A stretch of 64,000 nucleotides of DNA from DSVZ01 sp964568145 (GCA_964568145.1 CAZMOZ010000018.1:1-64000); one strand, 5' to 3'; positions 1 to 8,294 are shown, numbered from the stretch's first letter. Made by a program: numbers and translations. The notes: generated by a model not told the origin, from the sequence alone.

Positions 1-50
1 GCCCGTTCGCCCGTTCGCCCGTTCGCCCGTTCGCCCGTTCGCCCGTTCGC
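1..50. repeat. Tandem octamer repeat at window edge
   Basis: Six perfect head-to-tail copies of the 8-base unit GCCCGTTC followed by GC; the array is cut by the window start, so its true length is unknown. Because 8 is not a multiple of 3, length changes would shift any reading frame through it. Nothing around it supports a coding role. Confidence 0.9.
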
Positions 51-456
51 GGGTGAAGCGGCCAGCGAACCAAACAATTGGGTCTCATGAAACGGCGTAA
101 CAGTCAGACGTGGCCAAACCCCGCCATGCGGGGACCGGAGGCGAACAATCTTTCCTTGGCGAATCCCGTCGCAGCCGCCGCAGAATCCTCGCAGCTACCC
201 TCCGGAGATTCGAGCGCCACGGCAACCCATCGGGACTGGAGGGCGCGGGGATTTACGGGGCGGTGGCGGGTTTTGCCGTCATTCACGTGCGCCTCGATTC
301 AAGCTCACATGCCCGCAGCTGATTCCACTAAACCGGAGCAAGGTCGGCCGCTCGACGAAGCGCCATTGTTCTTGGAGCAGGTCCACCTCATGGTACAACC
401 TTGTGTAGGCGTGAGTACAAACCTTGACGTCCTGTGACACAACAACCTCAGACTCA
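51..456. other. Gene-free stretch upstream of DUF1573 operon
   Basis: About 400 bases between the octamer array and the DUF1573 gene. Short open frames on both strands here have no recognisable domain, no convincing ribosome binding site and mutually overlapping frames, so I call no gene. It presumably carries the promoter of the following four-gene unit, but no convincing -35/-10 pair could be picked out. Confidence 0.5.
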
Positions 457-1518
457 ATGGCCGGACGCGCGCGTCAGAGAATGAGTGCTGCCGTTGAACG
501 GCTGGCAGGCATGTTAGTGGGTGTGGGCTTTCTTGCCATGCTCTTGGCCTTGGCGGCTAACTGGCAACGCTTTGCAGTGCCCAAGTCATCGCGGGCGCAA
601 GCCGAGAGCGCCCCGGTGGGATTTGATCCACCAACGTATGATTACGGCACCGTCTTACAGGCGACGAACGTCTCCCACACATTCCAGCTGATAAATCGTA
701 CGACCAACCGTCTCAGGCTCGTCGCTTTTAAGGCCAGTTGCGATTGCACGGTGGTTTCGACCAGCCTGTTGGGACGTATCTTGGAGCCCAATGAAAGTAC
801 ACCCGTGCTGGTGTCGTTCCAGACCGGTTCTCGCCAGGGACCAATCATCTCAAGCATTGAGGTCGTCTTGCAGGGCGAACGCGAAAAATACCTGGCCATG
901 GCACGGCTCTCCGGCTCGATCTGGCCTGATTATTCATTTGAACCCCGGACGGTTGATTTTGGTGAAGTACGGCCGGGCGCGGTCATCAGCCGTGTGGTAG
1001 CCTTCCAGCCGGTGGCGCGTAAGGAATTTGCGCTCATTCCAAGGCAGTCATCCGAAGGACCGTTCCAGGTCGCGGTGCATCCCAAGCATGTCGCTATCAC
1101 CTTCCATGCGCCAAAAGTCGGGCACCGGGAGAGCTTCGCGCGCACGCTGGTGGTTGAAACCACGAGCCGGCGGGTACCCTCGGTCACCGTACCCGTGTCA
1201 GCGACAGTGGTTCCCGAGGTGTCCGTGAGCCCCAGCCTGATTGTGCTTTCTCCCGGCATGCTGTCGCTGACCAGTCGCTTCACGCTGGAGTCGGACAGGC
1301 CGACACGCTTGCGTGAGGTTATGCTGGATGGCGTCGAAGCGATACCGCAGGAAGAAACAGCGCTGCCCGCCGACTGGAAGCGCTCGCACATTGTCGAGAT
1401 CAAGAATGCGTGGTTGGCGGGCGCGCGGCAGATCATTTTTCAACTGGACGTTGAAACCGCCACAGGCTGCACCGAGGCGCGGTCTTTGGCGGTGCAACTC
1501 AAACGCCTCGAGGAATAA
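457..1518 (+). CDS. DUF1573 domain secreted/membrane-anchored protein
   Basis: A 353-residue protein with an N-terminal hydrophobic segment (about residues 17-35) that anchors or exports it, then two Ig-like DUF1573-type modules. The first carries the family hallmarks: a YDYGTV strand and the SCDCT cysteine pair. The second starts around VDFGEV. A third C-terminal beta-rich part follows. DUF1573 proteins are beta-sandwich envelope proteins of Bacteroidetes, Planctomycetes and Verrucomicrobia with no settled function. The start is uncertain: an in-frame TTG at 424 would add 11 residues, while ATG at 457 puts the hydrophobic segment closer to the N-terminus and is preferred. It is first of four same-strand genes and is AT-richer than most of the window. 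Confidence 0.8.
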   Translation: MAGRARQRMSAAVERLAGMLVGVGFLAMLLALAANWQRFAVPKSSRAQAESAPVGFDPPTYDYGTVLQATNVSHTFQLINRTTNRLRLVAFKASCDCTVVSTSLLGRILEPNESTPVLVSFQTGSRQGPIISSIEVVLQGEREKYLAMARLSGSIWPDYSFEPRTVDFGEVRPGAVISRVVAFQPVARKEFALIPRQSSEGPFQVAVHPKHVAITFHAPKVGHRESFARTLVVETTSRRVPSVTVPVSATVVPEVSVSPSLIVLSPGMLSLTSRFTLESDRPTRLREVMLDGVEAIPQEETALPADWKRSHIVEIKNAWLAGARQIIFQLDVETATGCTEARSLAVQLKRLEE

Positions 1519-1546
1519 CCCGAAAGAACCCGAAAGGAATCCGCCA

Positions 1547-2083
1547 ATGAACCGCACAACACATCATGTCTGCGTTGCCGTCATCCTGACGGTGTTAGCA
1601 ATAACCGCCTATGCGCCCGATGATCTCAAGCAGAGGAATAATAATGAAGGAGTTAGGTGGTGCGAGCCATGTAGTCATGACACCGAGACTCCGCCGGGTG
1701 GCTGTCCACATCGGCAGCCGCGCACCCCGGGAATGTGCTGGACCAATGGAGGCCAGGGTGTGCGACAATGCCCAGAACAGACTACCGAGACGGCTTGCGT
1801 AGCAAGTACCCCCCAAGCATACGAAGTGAAAAATGACTTCCCCCAGACAGAGGGAGACAACGCCAGCTCAGTATGCATCACAGATACCACCGGTGGTCCA
1901 ACGGCACAGTCCATGTGGATAGCACACACTTACGTCGTGGCACCGGCAGCCAATTGCTACAGGACGGTGCAGTGCCAATGGAATTCAACTTCCCGCAAAT
2001 GCGAGATCAAGGCTGGCAGCGAGGGTCCATGGGTTGATCTACCCAAGCGGAATGCTAACCCCTGCTCGCCGTGCCTCCCCTAA
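1547..2083 (+). CDS. Secreted cysteine-rich protein (12 Cys in mature part)
   Basis: A 178-residue protein not assigned to any family. Residues 1-23 look like a Sec signal peptide ending near ITAYA. The remainder has twelve cysteines, including a CEPC pair near the mature N-terminus and a CSPC pair at the extreme C-terminus, and is rich in Thr, Asn, Gly and Pro. The even number of cysteines suggests several disulfides or metal sites. An AAAGGAAT ribosome binding site lies just upstream of ATG 1547. Its stop codon overlaps the next start (TAATG at 2081-2085), so the two are translationally coupled. The neighbouring MauE-like membrane protein, of a redox-associated family, suggests a role in oxidising or reducing these cysteines, but this is inference. 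Confidence 0.75.
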   Translation: MNRTTHHVCVAVILTVLAITAYAPDDLKQRNNNEGVRWCEPCSHDTETPPGGCPHRQPRTPGMCWTNGGQGVRQCPEQTTETACVASTPQAYEVKNDFPQTEGDNASSVCITDTTGGPTAQSMWIAHTYVVAPAANCYRTVQCQWNSTSRKCEIKAGSEGPWVDLPKRNANPCSPCLP

Positions 2084-3138
2084 TGAATTTCCTACAAACA
2101 CTTCAGACAGGGTTTTGGGCAGTTGCTTGCATGCCCGTGATCGCCTTTCGTGGTGAGGCGGCAACGGCTCCTCCTTCTGCCACACTGCTTCTGGAAGGCG
2201 TGGCCTCGATGCGAGAGCAGATTCCTACATCCCAATTGAGGATAATACATACCTTTCAAAACGCCTTTGTGCATAACTGTTATAATTCACTTATATGGTT
2301 TGACCGTGACAGGCGGTTCTACGAGACGGTCAGCTCCAACTACAACCAGTCGGACCGGGTGAGGATGTATTATGACGGCAAAGATGTTGGTCATTTCAGC
2401 GTCAATGATTCTTCATCTGTCCGGATTAGGAATCTGGATAGCGGCACGTCCGATTTCCTTTGCGACCCCAGGTTGTTCGGCATCACCCCGTACTATTCCT
2501 GGGACGACACCATTCGGAGATGCCTCCTGCTTGAGGCGCCTGAGGTGCCGGAAACCCTACTGATAGGCCTGGAGGAAGTGGATGACAGGATGTGCTGGCG
2601 GGTGCGGACCTTCCTGCCCAGTCGGGATTTACAGCGGGACTTTTGGATTGACCATCAAAACCAGTTCGCTGTGTACCGGATGGAGGAGAAGTTGGGACAG
2701 CACGGTTTGATAACGGTCCGTTCGGTTTACGAAAATCCCAGCTACCCATGGCTGCCGAGCCGGATCGAGACAGTGGAGCGGGGTCGGGACGGTAAGGTGC
2801 GAGACCGGCGTGAAATCAAGATTGTGGAGGCGGAGGCCGACGTGGCCATTCCACCGGACACCTTTTCCCTTACCGGGTTGCTGCGCGGGCAGGAGTTGCC
2901 GGAGTTGGTGCAGGTTACGGATGTGCGCAAGCCCGAGATCATCGGCTACTGGAGCAAAGGCCGACTGTGGAATCCAGATCTGACGGATCTTTGGAAGGAG
3001 AAATTGGCGCAGGCGCCTGCCGTCCTGAACTTACGGCGGAAGGTGTTGATGGTGGCCATAACGCTGCTGCTGCTCGCGCCGTTGGCGTACCTGTGGTGGA
3101 GACAGACGCGTCGGCCGGCCAGGCCCACCGATCGTTGA
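2083..3138 (+). CDS. Envelope protein, LolA-like, with C-terminal membrane anchor
   Basis: A 351-residue protein starting at the ATG that overlaps the previous stop codon. It has an N-terminal signal-like segment, a long beta-strand-rich extracytoplasmic part, and one C-terminal transmembrane helix (about residues 325-342) followed by a basic tail, so it is probably anchored in the inner membrane facing the periplasm. The central region (alternating strands, late PPDTFSLTG motif) resembles LolA-like secreted proteins common in Planctomycetes and Verrucomicrobia, but I cannot assign a defined family. Coupling to the cysteine-rich gene upstream and the MauE-like gene five bases downstream indicates one transcription unit. 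Confidence 0.65.
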   Translation: MNFLQTLQTGFWAVACMPVIAFRGEAATAPPSATLLLEGVASMREQIPTSQLRIIHTFQNAFVHNCYNSLIWFDRDRRFYETVSSNYNQSDRVRMYYDGKDVGHFSVNDSSSVRIRNLDSGTSDFLCDPRLFGITPYYSWDDTIRRCLLLEAPEVPETLLIGLEEVDDRMCWRVRTFLPSRDLQRDFWIDHQNQFAVYRMEEKLGQHGLITVRSVYENPSYPWLPSRIETVERGRDGKVRDRREIKIVEAEADVAIPPDTFSLTGLLRGQELPELVQVTDVRKPEIIGYWSKGRLWNPDLTDLWKEKLAQAPAVLNLRRKVLMVAITLLLLAPLAYLWWRQTRRPARPTDR

Positions 3139-3143
3139 AAACC

Positions 3144-3587
3144 ATGCAAGCGCGGAAAGCCCATTTTGTTCTTTCTTCGTGTGGCGGTATTTTGCTGCTG
3201 ACGGGGGCAGCGAAGCTGTGGAGCGTAATCAGCAAGGAACCGGTGCTGGAAAGCGTCGATCCTGTGTTCGGGTTGACCTTGCGCGAATTATTCACTTACG
3301 CTGGCGTGATTGAGGCGATGGTAGGTCTGCATTGTTTACTGAGCGTGCGACTGCAAAGGTCAGCAGCGCTGGTCTTCTGGCTTTCGGGCGTGTTTGTGCT
3401 TTATCGAATTGGCCTTTCTTGGTTGGGGAGCGATGAGCCTTGCGGTTGTCTTGGCGCGCTTTCATTCCGATGGGGACTCACCCCGGCGGGCGTGGACACG
3501 GTCATGAAAATCGTGCTTGGCTGCATGGTGTCCGGCAGCGGGGCCGTCCTGCTACTTCTACGGGGGAAAAGTCAGGCCGTCCAGTAG
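3144..3587 (+). CDS. MauE/DoxX-like redox-associated membrane protein
   Basis: A 147-residue protein with four predicted transmembrane helices and a CGCLG motif (C100 and C102) in the loop between helices 3 and 4, the signature of MauE/DoxX-like proteins. MauE is needed for maturation of the disulfide-rich methylamine dehydrogenase small subunit, and relatives often sit beside genes for cysteine-rich exported proteins. Here it closes a four-gene unit that encodes such a protein. ATG at 3144 lies five bases after the previous stop; a longer in-frame reading starting inside the previous gene was not used. The cysteine pair and topology are visible; the substrate is inferred. Confidence 0.75.
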   Translation: MQARKAHFVLSSCGGILLLTGAAKLWSVISKEPVLESVDPVFGLTLRELFTYAGVIEAMVGLHCLLSVRLQRSAALVFWLSGVFVLYRIGLSWLGSDEPCGCLGALSFRWGLTPAGVDTVMKIVLGCMVSGSGAVLLLLRGKSQAVQ

Positions 3588-3863
3588 GAAAGCCCTGTTG
3601 GGTGGTCAGTTGGTATGCATCCCATGACGCCCGGACGTCCAAGTAATGGGTGCTGGTCGTCTTTGCCACAGGAGCCAGATCAAAGAGTTCCTGGCGTGAG
3701 CGAAACATCTTGTTCGGCGCTTCAAGGAACGGCCGTGGACATTTGTGCCGCCAGCTATGTTCGGAGGCTCACAATATGGTCTGCGAATACAAATATTCCT
3801 TGCCGATCGTGGCCGAAGCGCCGGCTAGCCGCAACTCTCGTTGAGAGTGGTGCAGTGCATTCC

Positions 3864-4676
3864 ATGAACTTGACCGCCTGCTCGGGAGATTGTCGGCCAA
3901 GCGGAGAACTGCGTGGCGCGTCCGCCTTCACCCTGATCGAGCTCTTGACCGTGCTGGCGGTGATCGGGGTGCTGGCGGGGCTGCTCTTGCCCGCGCTGGG
4001 GGCGGCCAAGTCGCGCGCGCAGACCACCCGCTGCACGGCCCATCTGCGCCAGTTTGCCCTGGCCCTGCCGTTGTACGCGGCCGACCACGCGGACCGGCTC
4101 CCGCCCAACGCCGACGGGCGGGAGGAGGCCCTGGGGGCCAAGTGGGTCGAGGGCTGGCTGGGCCTGCCCGGGCCGGACTGCACCAACACGCTCTACCTGC
4201 GGCGCAGCCTCCTGGCGCCGTACCTGGGCGGGGAGGTGAAAATCTGGCAGTGTCCGGCGGCGCGGCCGGTGACGGTGGCGGGGATCACGCAGCCGCGGGT
4301 GCGGACGGTGTCGTTGAACTGCTTTGTGGGCAGTCCGGTGGACAGTCCGGCGGCGCGGACGTACCGGCGGCTGGGGGAAGTGGGGCGGCCGGCGCAGACC
4401 TTCACGTTCCTGGACGAGCGGGCCGAGACGATCAACGACGGGAGTTTCGGGCTGCAATGGGCGTTTGACGCGGCGCGACCGGAGAGCTGGGTGTTGCGGG
4501 ACAAGCCGGGGACGCGGCACCGGGGCGGGGCGGTGCTTGCGTTTGCGGACGGGCACCTGGAGGTGCGGCGGTGGCGGGACGGGCGGACGCTGGCGCCGCC
4601 GCGGGACGATGCGCCCAGCCCGGGCAACCCGGACCTGCTCTGGCTGCAAGAGCGCGCCACCGAGCGGCCCCGCTGA
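3864..4676 (+). CDS. Prepilin-like protein with H-X9-DG motif
   Basis: A 270-residue protein with a type II secretion/type IV pilin-like N-terminal methylation segment, AFTLIELLTVLAVIGVLAGL at residues 21-40, preceded by a short polar leader. Near the C-terminus is the RHRGGAVLAFADGHLEV stretch, the H-X9-DG motif typical of large verrucomicrobial and planctomycetal pseudopilin families. These families have hundreds of paralogues per genome and unclear function, presumably surface or periplasmic. ATG 3864 leaves a leader of about 20 residues. The 276 bases upstream are noticeably lower in GC and hold no supported gene. Confidence 0.85.
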   Translation: MNLTACSGDCRPSGELRGASAFTLIELLTVLAVIGVLAGLLLPALGAAKSRAQTTRCTAHLRQFALALPLYAADHADRLPPNADGREEALGAKWVEGWLGLPGPDCTNTLYLRRSLLAPYLGGEVKIWQCPAARPVTVAGITQPRVRTVSLNCFVGSPVDSPAARTYRRLGEVGRPAQTFTFLDERAETINDGSFGLQWAFDAARPESWVLRDKPGTRHRGGAVLAFADGHLEVRRWRDGRTLAPPRDDAPSPGNPDLLWLQERATERPR

Positions 4677-4734
4677 AGCGGGGCTTCCCCGCGCGCGGGC
4701 CGCGGGTTATTCTAGAGCCGACCAAAGCCCGCTC

Positions 4735-5208
4735 ATGCCACCCCCACTGCCCAAGCCGGTCCGGACTGCCCAAATCCTGGGGCGGCGGTACATGCAGTTT
4801 TGCCTGGTGGGTGCCTCCGGCATGGTGGTGGACATGGCGGTATTGCATCTGCTGGCGGTGCGGTGGGGGTGGGACCTTGCGTTGAGCAAGGTGCTGGCGG
4901 CGGAAGCGGCGTTGCTGAACAACTTTTTCTGGAACGAGCGGTGGACCTTTCGTGGACTGGGCGCCGAGCCGGGCGGGCGGGGACGGACGCGGCGGTTGGT
5001 GCGGTTTCATTTGATTTGCCTGGCGGGCATGGTCTGGGGCGTGGTGTTGCTGCGCGCCCAGGTGGAGGGGTTGGGCTGGAACGTGTATCTGGCCAACTTC
5101 CTGGCGATCGTGCTGGTGAGTGTGTGGAACTTCGGCCTGAACCTGAAGTTCGGCTGGAAGGGCGCGGTTTCGGCGTCGCGCTCGGCGGGGGATGCCTGCC
5201 ATGAGTGA
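4735..5208 (+). CDS. GtrA family membrane protein
   Basis: A 157-residue integral membrane protein with four predicted helices and GtrA/DPMS features: the N-terminal QFCLVGASGMVVDMAVLHLL segment, the NNFFWNERWTF motif after helix 2 and a closing NFGLNLKFGWK motif. GtrA-like proteins help move or position undecaprenyl-phosphate-linked sugars across the inner membrane. Its stop overlaps the start of the next gene start (5201), which looks like a truncated membrane glycosyltransferase, so the pair was probably once a functional glycosylation unit. Confidence 0.88.
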   Translation: MPPPLPKPVRTAQILGRRYMQFCLVGASGMVVDMAVLHLLAVRWGWDLALSKVLAAEAALLNNFFWNERWTFRGLGAEPGGRGRTRRLVRFHLICLAGMVWGVVLLRAQVEGLGWNVYLANFLAIVLVSVWNFGLNLKFGWKGAVSASRSAGDACHE

Positions 5209-5310
5209 GGGGCGCGCAAGGGCGGATAACGCGCCGCGCTGGCGCCAGGTGGCGCTGACGTTGGTACTGGTGAAACTGGCCTATGCGATGTGCGTTGCGG
5301 GCGGAGGCGA
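5201..5310 (+). pseudogene. Truncated 5' end of a membrane protein gene, probably glycosyltransferase
   Basis: ATG 5201 overlaps the GtrA stop by eight bases and opens a frame with a basic N-terminus and a first hydrophobic helix (TLVLVKLAYAMCVA), the usual beginning of a multi-pass glycosyltransferase of the GT39/GT83 type that pairs with GtrA. After about 36 codons the frame passes into sequence next to an antisense transposase relic and loses all membrane character. I read it as a gene start whose remainder was deleted or displaced by insertion. The family assignment rests only on position and one helix. Confidence 0.5.
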
Positions 5311-5436
5311 CCATGACGCTGAAGTGGATTGCGGCCCGGCTACGGATGGGGACGGGGGCGAGCTTGTCGAACCTGTTGTCGGCCCAGCGGCGGGGGAGAC
5401 GGTAGTGTCAATATGCGGGACTGACTCCTCAGGTCC

Positions 5437-5794
5437 GAGGTCGCGAATCTGCGTCAAAGTGCAATGCTGGCTGCGGTTTTCCAGCACCCGCAACTCGCCC
5501 CAGTCGGTGCGGATTTCCACCGCGTCGAGCATCCACGCGTGCCGGTCGTCGAGCGCGCTGCCGCACAGCGCGACGGTGTCCAGTTCGAGCCAGCCGGGGC
5601 CTTCCTCGGTCCACTCGCCGCGGATGGGGATGCTCCGGCGCAGCAAGCTGCCGGGGCGCGCGGATGGCCGCCTGGCGGTGATAGCCCAGCCGTTCGACCG
5701 CCTGGTCGAGGAGCTCGGCCTTGTGTTCCCGGCCGGCGGTGGCGTAACGCCGCCGCAGTCGGGCCAGAACTTGTGGCTTGGTTTCGGTGCTCAT
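5437..5794 (-). pseudogene. Decayed DDE-type transposase (ISNCY-like) with internal deletion
   Basis: On the minus strand, ATG 5794 begins an N-terminal segment typical of a transposase family (RRRYATAGREHKAELLDQAV, then GYHRQAAIRA). In a different frame from about 5655 it continues with the start of the catalytic core (SIPIRGEWTEEGPGWLELDT, then VALCG and ENRSQHCTL). The middle of the N-terminal domain and everything after about residue 70 of the core are missing, and the two pieces are out of frame, so it cannot make a transposase. It lies antisense to, and just beyond, the truncated gene start at 5201, and probably caused that truncation. Confidence 0.7.
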
Positions 5795-5810
5795 GTCGGT
5801 GTGCCTCGCG

Positions 5811-5890
5811 GGTAACACCGACTTTTGGCGCCAAGACCAGTTCCCGCGAACTGGTCACCCCGTCCCCGGTAACAATCTTTTTGGCGCGAA
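5811..5890. repeat. Direct repeat pair flanking a palindrome next to transposase relic
   Basis: Two similar 23-24 base copies on the same strand at 5811-5834 and 5868-5890, sharing GGTAACA at one side and TTTTGGCGC at the other, flank a perfect inverted repeat at 5836-5855 (ACCAGTTC, four-base loop, GAACTGGT). They lie just outside the start of the transposase relic, where the element end would be expected, so one copy may be a terminal sequence of that element. Confidence 0.55.
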
Positions 5891-5959
5891 TCGCCAGCGT
5901 CCGGCACCTGGCCTCGCAAACGGTTCGACTCCGCCCCGCATGGCCGCTAAGCTGCGGCC

Positions 5960-6736
5960 GTGAGCAGAGTCGCCTTCAACGTGGGCGGGCTGGCCATCCA
6001 CTGGTACGGCATCCTCGTGGCCGCCGGGTTTGTGGCCGGGCTGTGGACCGCCAGCCGCCGCGCCCCGCGCGCGGGCATCGCGCCCGTCACCATCGCCGAT
6101 TACGGACCCTGGGCCGTGGTCGGGGCGATCGTCGGCGCGCGGCTGTGGTTCGTGCTCAGTTACTGGGAGGAGGAATTCGCCAGCCGGTCGCTCTGGCACG
6201 TCTTCAACCTGCGCGCCGGCGGGCTGGTCTTTTACGGCGGCCTGGTGGGCGCCACGCTGGTCACCGTGCTTTTCGCCCGCTGGCGGCGGGTCGCGCTCTG
6301 GAACCTGGCGGACGTGCTGGCCCCGAGCATCGCGCTGGGCCACGCCTTCGGCCGCGTGGGCTGCCTGTTCAACGGCTGCTGCCACGGCACGCCCACCGAC
6401 CTGCCTTGGGCGGTGCATTATCCGGACGATCCGGTGACGCGGGGCGCCGGGGTGCATCCCACGCCGGCCTACGAGGCGCTGTTATTGCTCGGGCTGTACT
6501 CCGCGCTGGCCGCGCAATTCCGCCGCCGCCAGTTCAGCGGCCAGACCTTTGCGCTCTACCTGCTGGCCTACGCCGTCCTCCGCTTCGGCGTGGAATTCCT
6601 GCGCGGCGATTACGGCGGGCAGAACGTGGCGGGCCTGAAGCCGGGCCAAGCCTTCAGCGTGGTGGTGCTGGCCGCCGGCGCGGCGCTTTACGCCAACCTG
6701 CGCAAACACCGCCTGCCGCCGGCCTCCGCGGCGTGA
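5960..6736 (+). CDS. lgt: Phosphatidylglycerol-prolipoprotein diacylglyceryl transferase
   Basis: A 258-residue, seven-helix inner-membrane enzyme that transfers diacylglycerol from phosphatidylglycerol to the lipobox cysteine of prolipoproteins, the first step of lipoprotein maturation. Visible Lgt landmarks are HWYG near the N-terminus (H14-G17), the GGLVFYGGLVG stretch, the GRVGCLFNGCC signature around R132, HPTPAYE, and the C-terminal FGVEFLRGDYGG. Length is normal for the family. The start is GTG 5960, chosen because the first helix follows directly. It fits the many lipobox-bearing proteins in the window. The pseudouridine synthase gene follows about 30 bases downstream and may be co-transcribed. 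Confidence 0.95.
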   Translation: MSRVAFNVGGLAIHWYGILVAAGFVAGLWTASRRAPRAGIAPVTIADYGPWAVVGAIVGARLWFVLSYWEEEFASRSLWHVFNLRAGGLVFYGGLVGATLVTVLFARWRRVALWNLADVLAPSIALGHAFGRVGCLFNGCCHGTPTDLPWAVHYPDDPVTRGAGVHPTPAYEALLLLGLYSALAAQFRRRQFSGQTFALYLLAYAVLRFGVEFLRGDYGGQNVAGLKPGQAFSVVVLAAGAALYANLRKHRLPPASAA

Positions 6737-6767
6737 ATCGCGCCGGCCGTTCCTGCCCGTGCCCGCC

Positions 6768-7721
6768 ATGCCGGAGCGCAGCGAAACAATCGTGGTGGAA
6801 ACCACCCGCCCGGGGCAGCGGCTCGACACGTTCCTGCGCGAGCGTTTTCCCGGCGTTTCGCGGATGCACCTGCAGCGGCTCATCCGCGAAGGCGCGGTGC
6901 GGGTCAACGACGCGCCCTGCAAGCCCACGCATTCGCCTCGCGCCGGCGAGACCATCACCGTCGCCTGGCCCGCGCCGCGCGAGGCCGCCGTGCCCGCGCG
7001 CGACCTGCCGCTGGCGGTGGTGTTCGAGGACGACCGGCTGCTGGTCTTGAACAAGGCGCCCGGCATGGTGGTGCATCCGGCCGCCGGCACTGAGGACGAC
7101 ACGCTGGTCAACGCGCTGCTGCATCATTGCCGCGGCCGGCTCAGCGGCATCGGCGGCGTGGCCCGGCCGGGCATTGTGCACCGGCTGGACCAGGACACCA
7201 GCGGGCTGATGGTGGTGGCCAAGGACGACGCCGCGCACGTGGCGCTGGCGCGGCAGTTCGCCGACCGCGAGGTGGTGAAGCTTTACCACGCGATCCTGTG
7301 CGGGGAACTGCCCCGGCCCGAGGGCGAAATCCGCGCCGCCATCGCCCGGCATCCGAACCACCGCAAGGTGATGACCGTGCTCGAAGGCGGCCGGCCGGCC
7401 CGGACCAGCTACCGGGTGTTGGAGCGGTTGCGCGCGGCCACGCTGGTCGAGGCCCGCCTGCATACCGGCCGCACCCATCAAATCCGGGTTCACTTCAAAC
7501 ATCTCGGCTTCCCGCTGGCCGGCGACACCACGTACGGCGCGCGCGCCAACGCGCGGCTGGCGGAATTGACCGGTGTGTGGGCGCCGCGGCAGATGCTGCA
7601 CGCGCGTTTTCTGGCCTTCGCGCATCCGGAAACCGGCCGGCACGTGGAATTCGAGGCGCCCTGGCCGGCGGACTTCGCGGCGGTGGTCAACGCGCTCCGC
7701 GCCACCGGACCGACGACCTGA
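6768..7721 (+). CDS. RluA/RluD-family 23S rRNA pseudouridine synthase
   Basis: A 317-residue protein with an N-terminal S4 RNA-binding domain (about residues 14-65) and a pseudouridine synthase domain. The catalytic motif HRLDQDTSG is present with D141 as the nucleophile, followed by the GRTHQIRVHF motif of the RluA/C/D group. The domain order matches RluD, which makes pseudouridines in helix 69 of 23S rRNA, but RluC-type specificity cannot be excluded. ATG 6768 is preferred; an in-frame GTG at 6759 would add three residues. A second member of the family ends the window on the minus strand. Confidence 0.92.
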   Translation: MPERSETIVVETTRPGQRLDTFLRERFPGVSRMHLQRLIREGAVRVNDAPCKPTHSPRAGETITVAWPAPREAAVPARDLPLAVVFEDDRLLVLNKAPGMVVHPAAGTEDDTLVNALLHHCRGRLSGIGGVARPGIVHRLDQDTSGLMVVAKDDAAHVALARQFADREVVKLYHAILCGELPRPEGEIRAAIARHPNHRKVMTVLEGGRPARTSYRVLERLRAATLVEARLHTGRTHQIRVHFKHLGFPLAGDTTYGARANARLAELTGVWAPRQMLHARFLAFAHPETGRHVEFEAPWPADFAAVVNALRATGPTT

Positions 7722-8099
7722 CCGTCAACCGGAACGGCTCGGCTGGTTGCGCAAGCCGCGCGCGCTGGGCCTGCGCGGCCGACTGCTGAAAGTCGTCCAC
7801 AGTTCCCGAAGCGCGCGGCCGGTTGCGGCCAGCCCCGGTGTGCAGGCGGCGCTGCCCCACGCGGTGCTGTGGCGCCACGGTGGTAATGCCCGCGGACCTT
7901 GCGGCGGCCAAGTGAGGCGCCGCTGCGTTCAACCGCCGGATGCGCAAAACCGCACGTCCGGCGCTGTGGGAGGTGCCGGGGCGCAGCCCCCGCCACCCGA
8001 CCCGATCACCGGCTGGAGACTCCCGCTGCAGGCGGCGCGCCCGGCTTTGTAGAATTCTCGAACCACCTAAAGCGCGGAATGAGAATTGAGCGACCCACA

Positions 8100-8265
8100 A
8101 GCGCATTTCACTTTTTGTGGGGTGTTCTTCCGGCCACTGGCAACGGTCCTCAGCTCGTCGGAATCCTTCGTTTGCCTCCTTCCCCCTCACCCGGCCCGCT
8201 CTGTCAAGGAGAGGGAAAGCCCTCGACCGCCTCCGTCAGTTTGGACATGTCCGCGCTGACGACAT
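8100..8265 (+). repeat. Dispersed repeat R2, copy 1
   Basis: This segment matches the reverse complement of 20757-20935. Shared blocks, in order, are CTTTTTGTGGG, TTCCGGCCA, a 17-base block TTGCCTCCTTCCCCCTC, and CCGTCAG/GCGTCAG followed by a related tail. Overall identity is moderate with small insertions and deletions. One edge (GCGCATTTCACTTTTTG) resembles the terminal motif of repeat family R1. No reading frame is conserved between copies. Confidence 0.75.
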
Positions 8266-8294
8266 GAGGGGGACGGCTCTCCCTCTCCCGTTGG

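Noticed and set aside
1..50. CRISPR-like array
   Set aside because: The units are 8 bases with no spacers, so it is a simple tandem repeat.
3502..3708. A 68-codon minus-strand frame in the lower-GC gap
   Set aside because: It overlaps the end of the MauE-like gene, and no partner or domain supports it.
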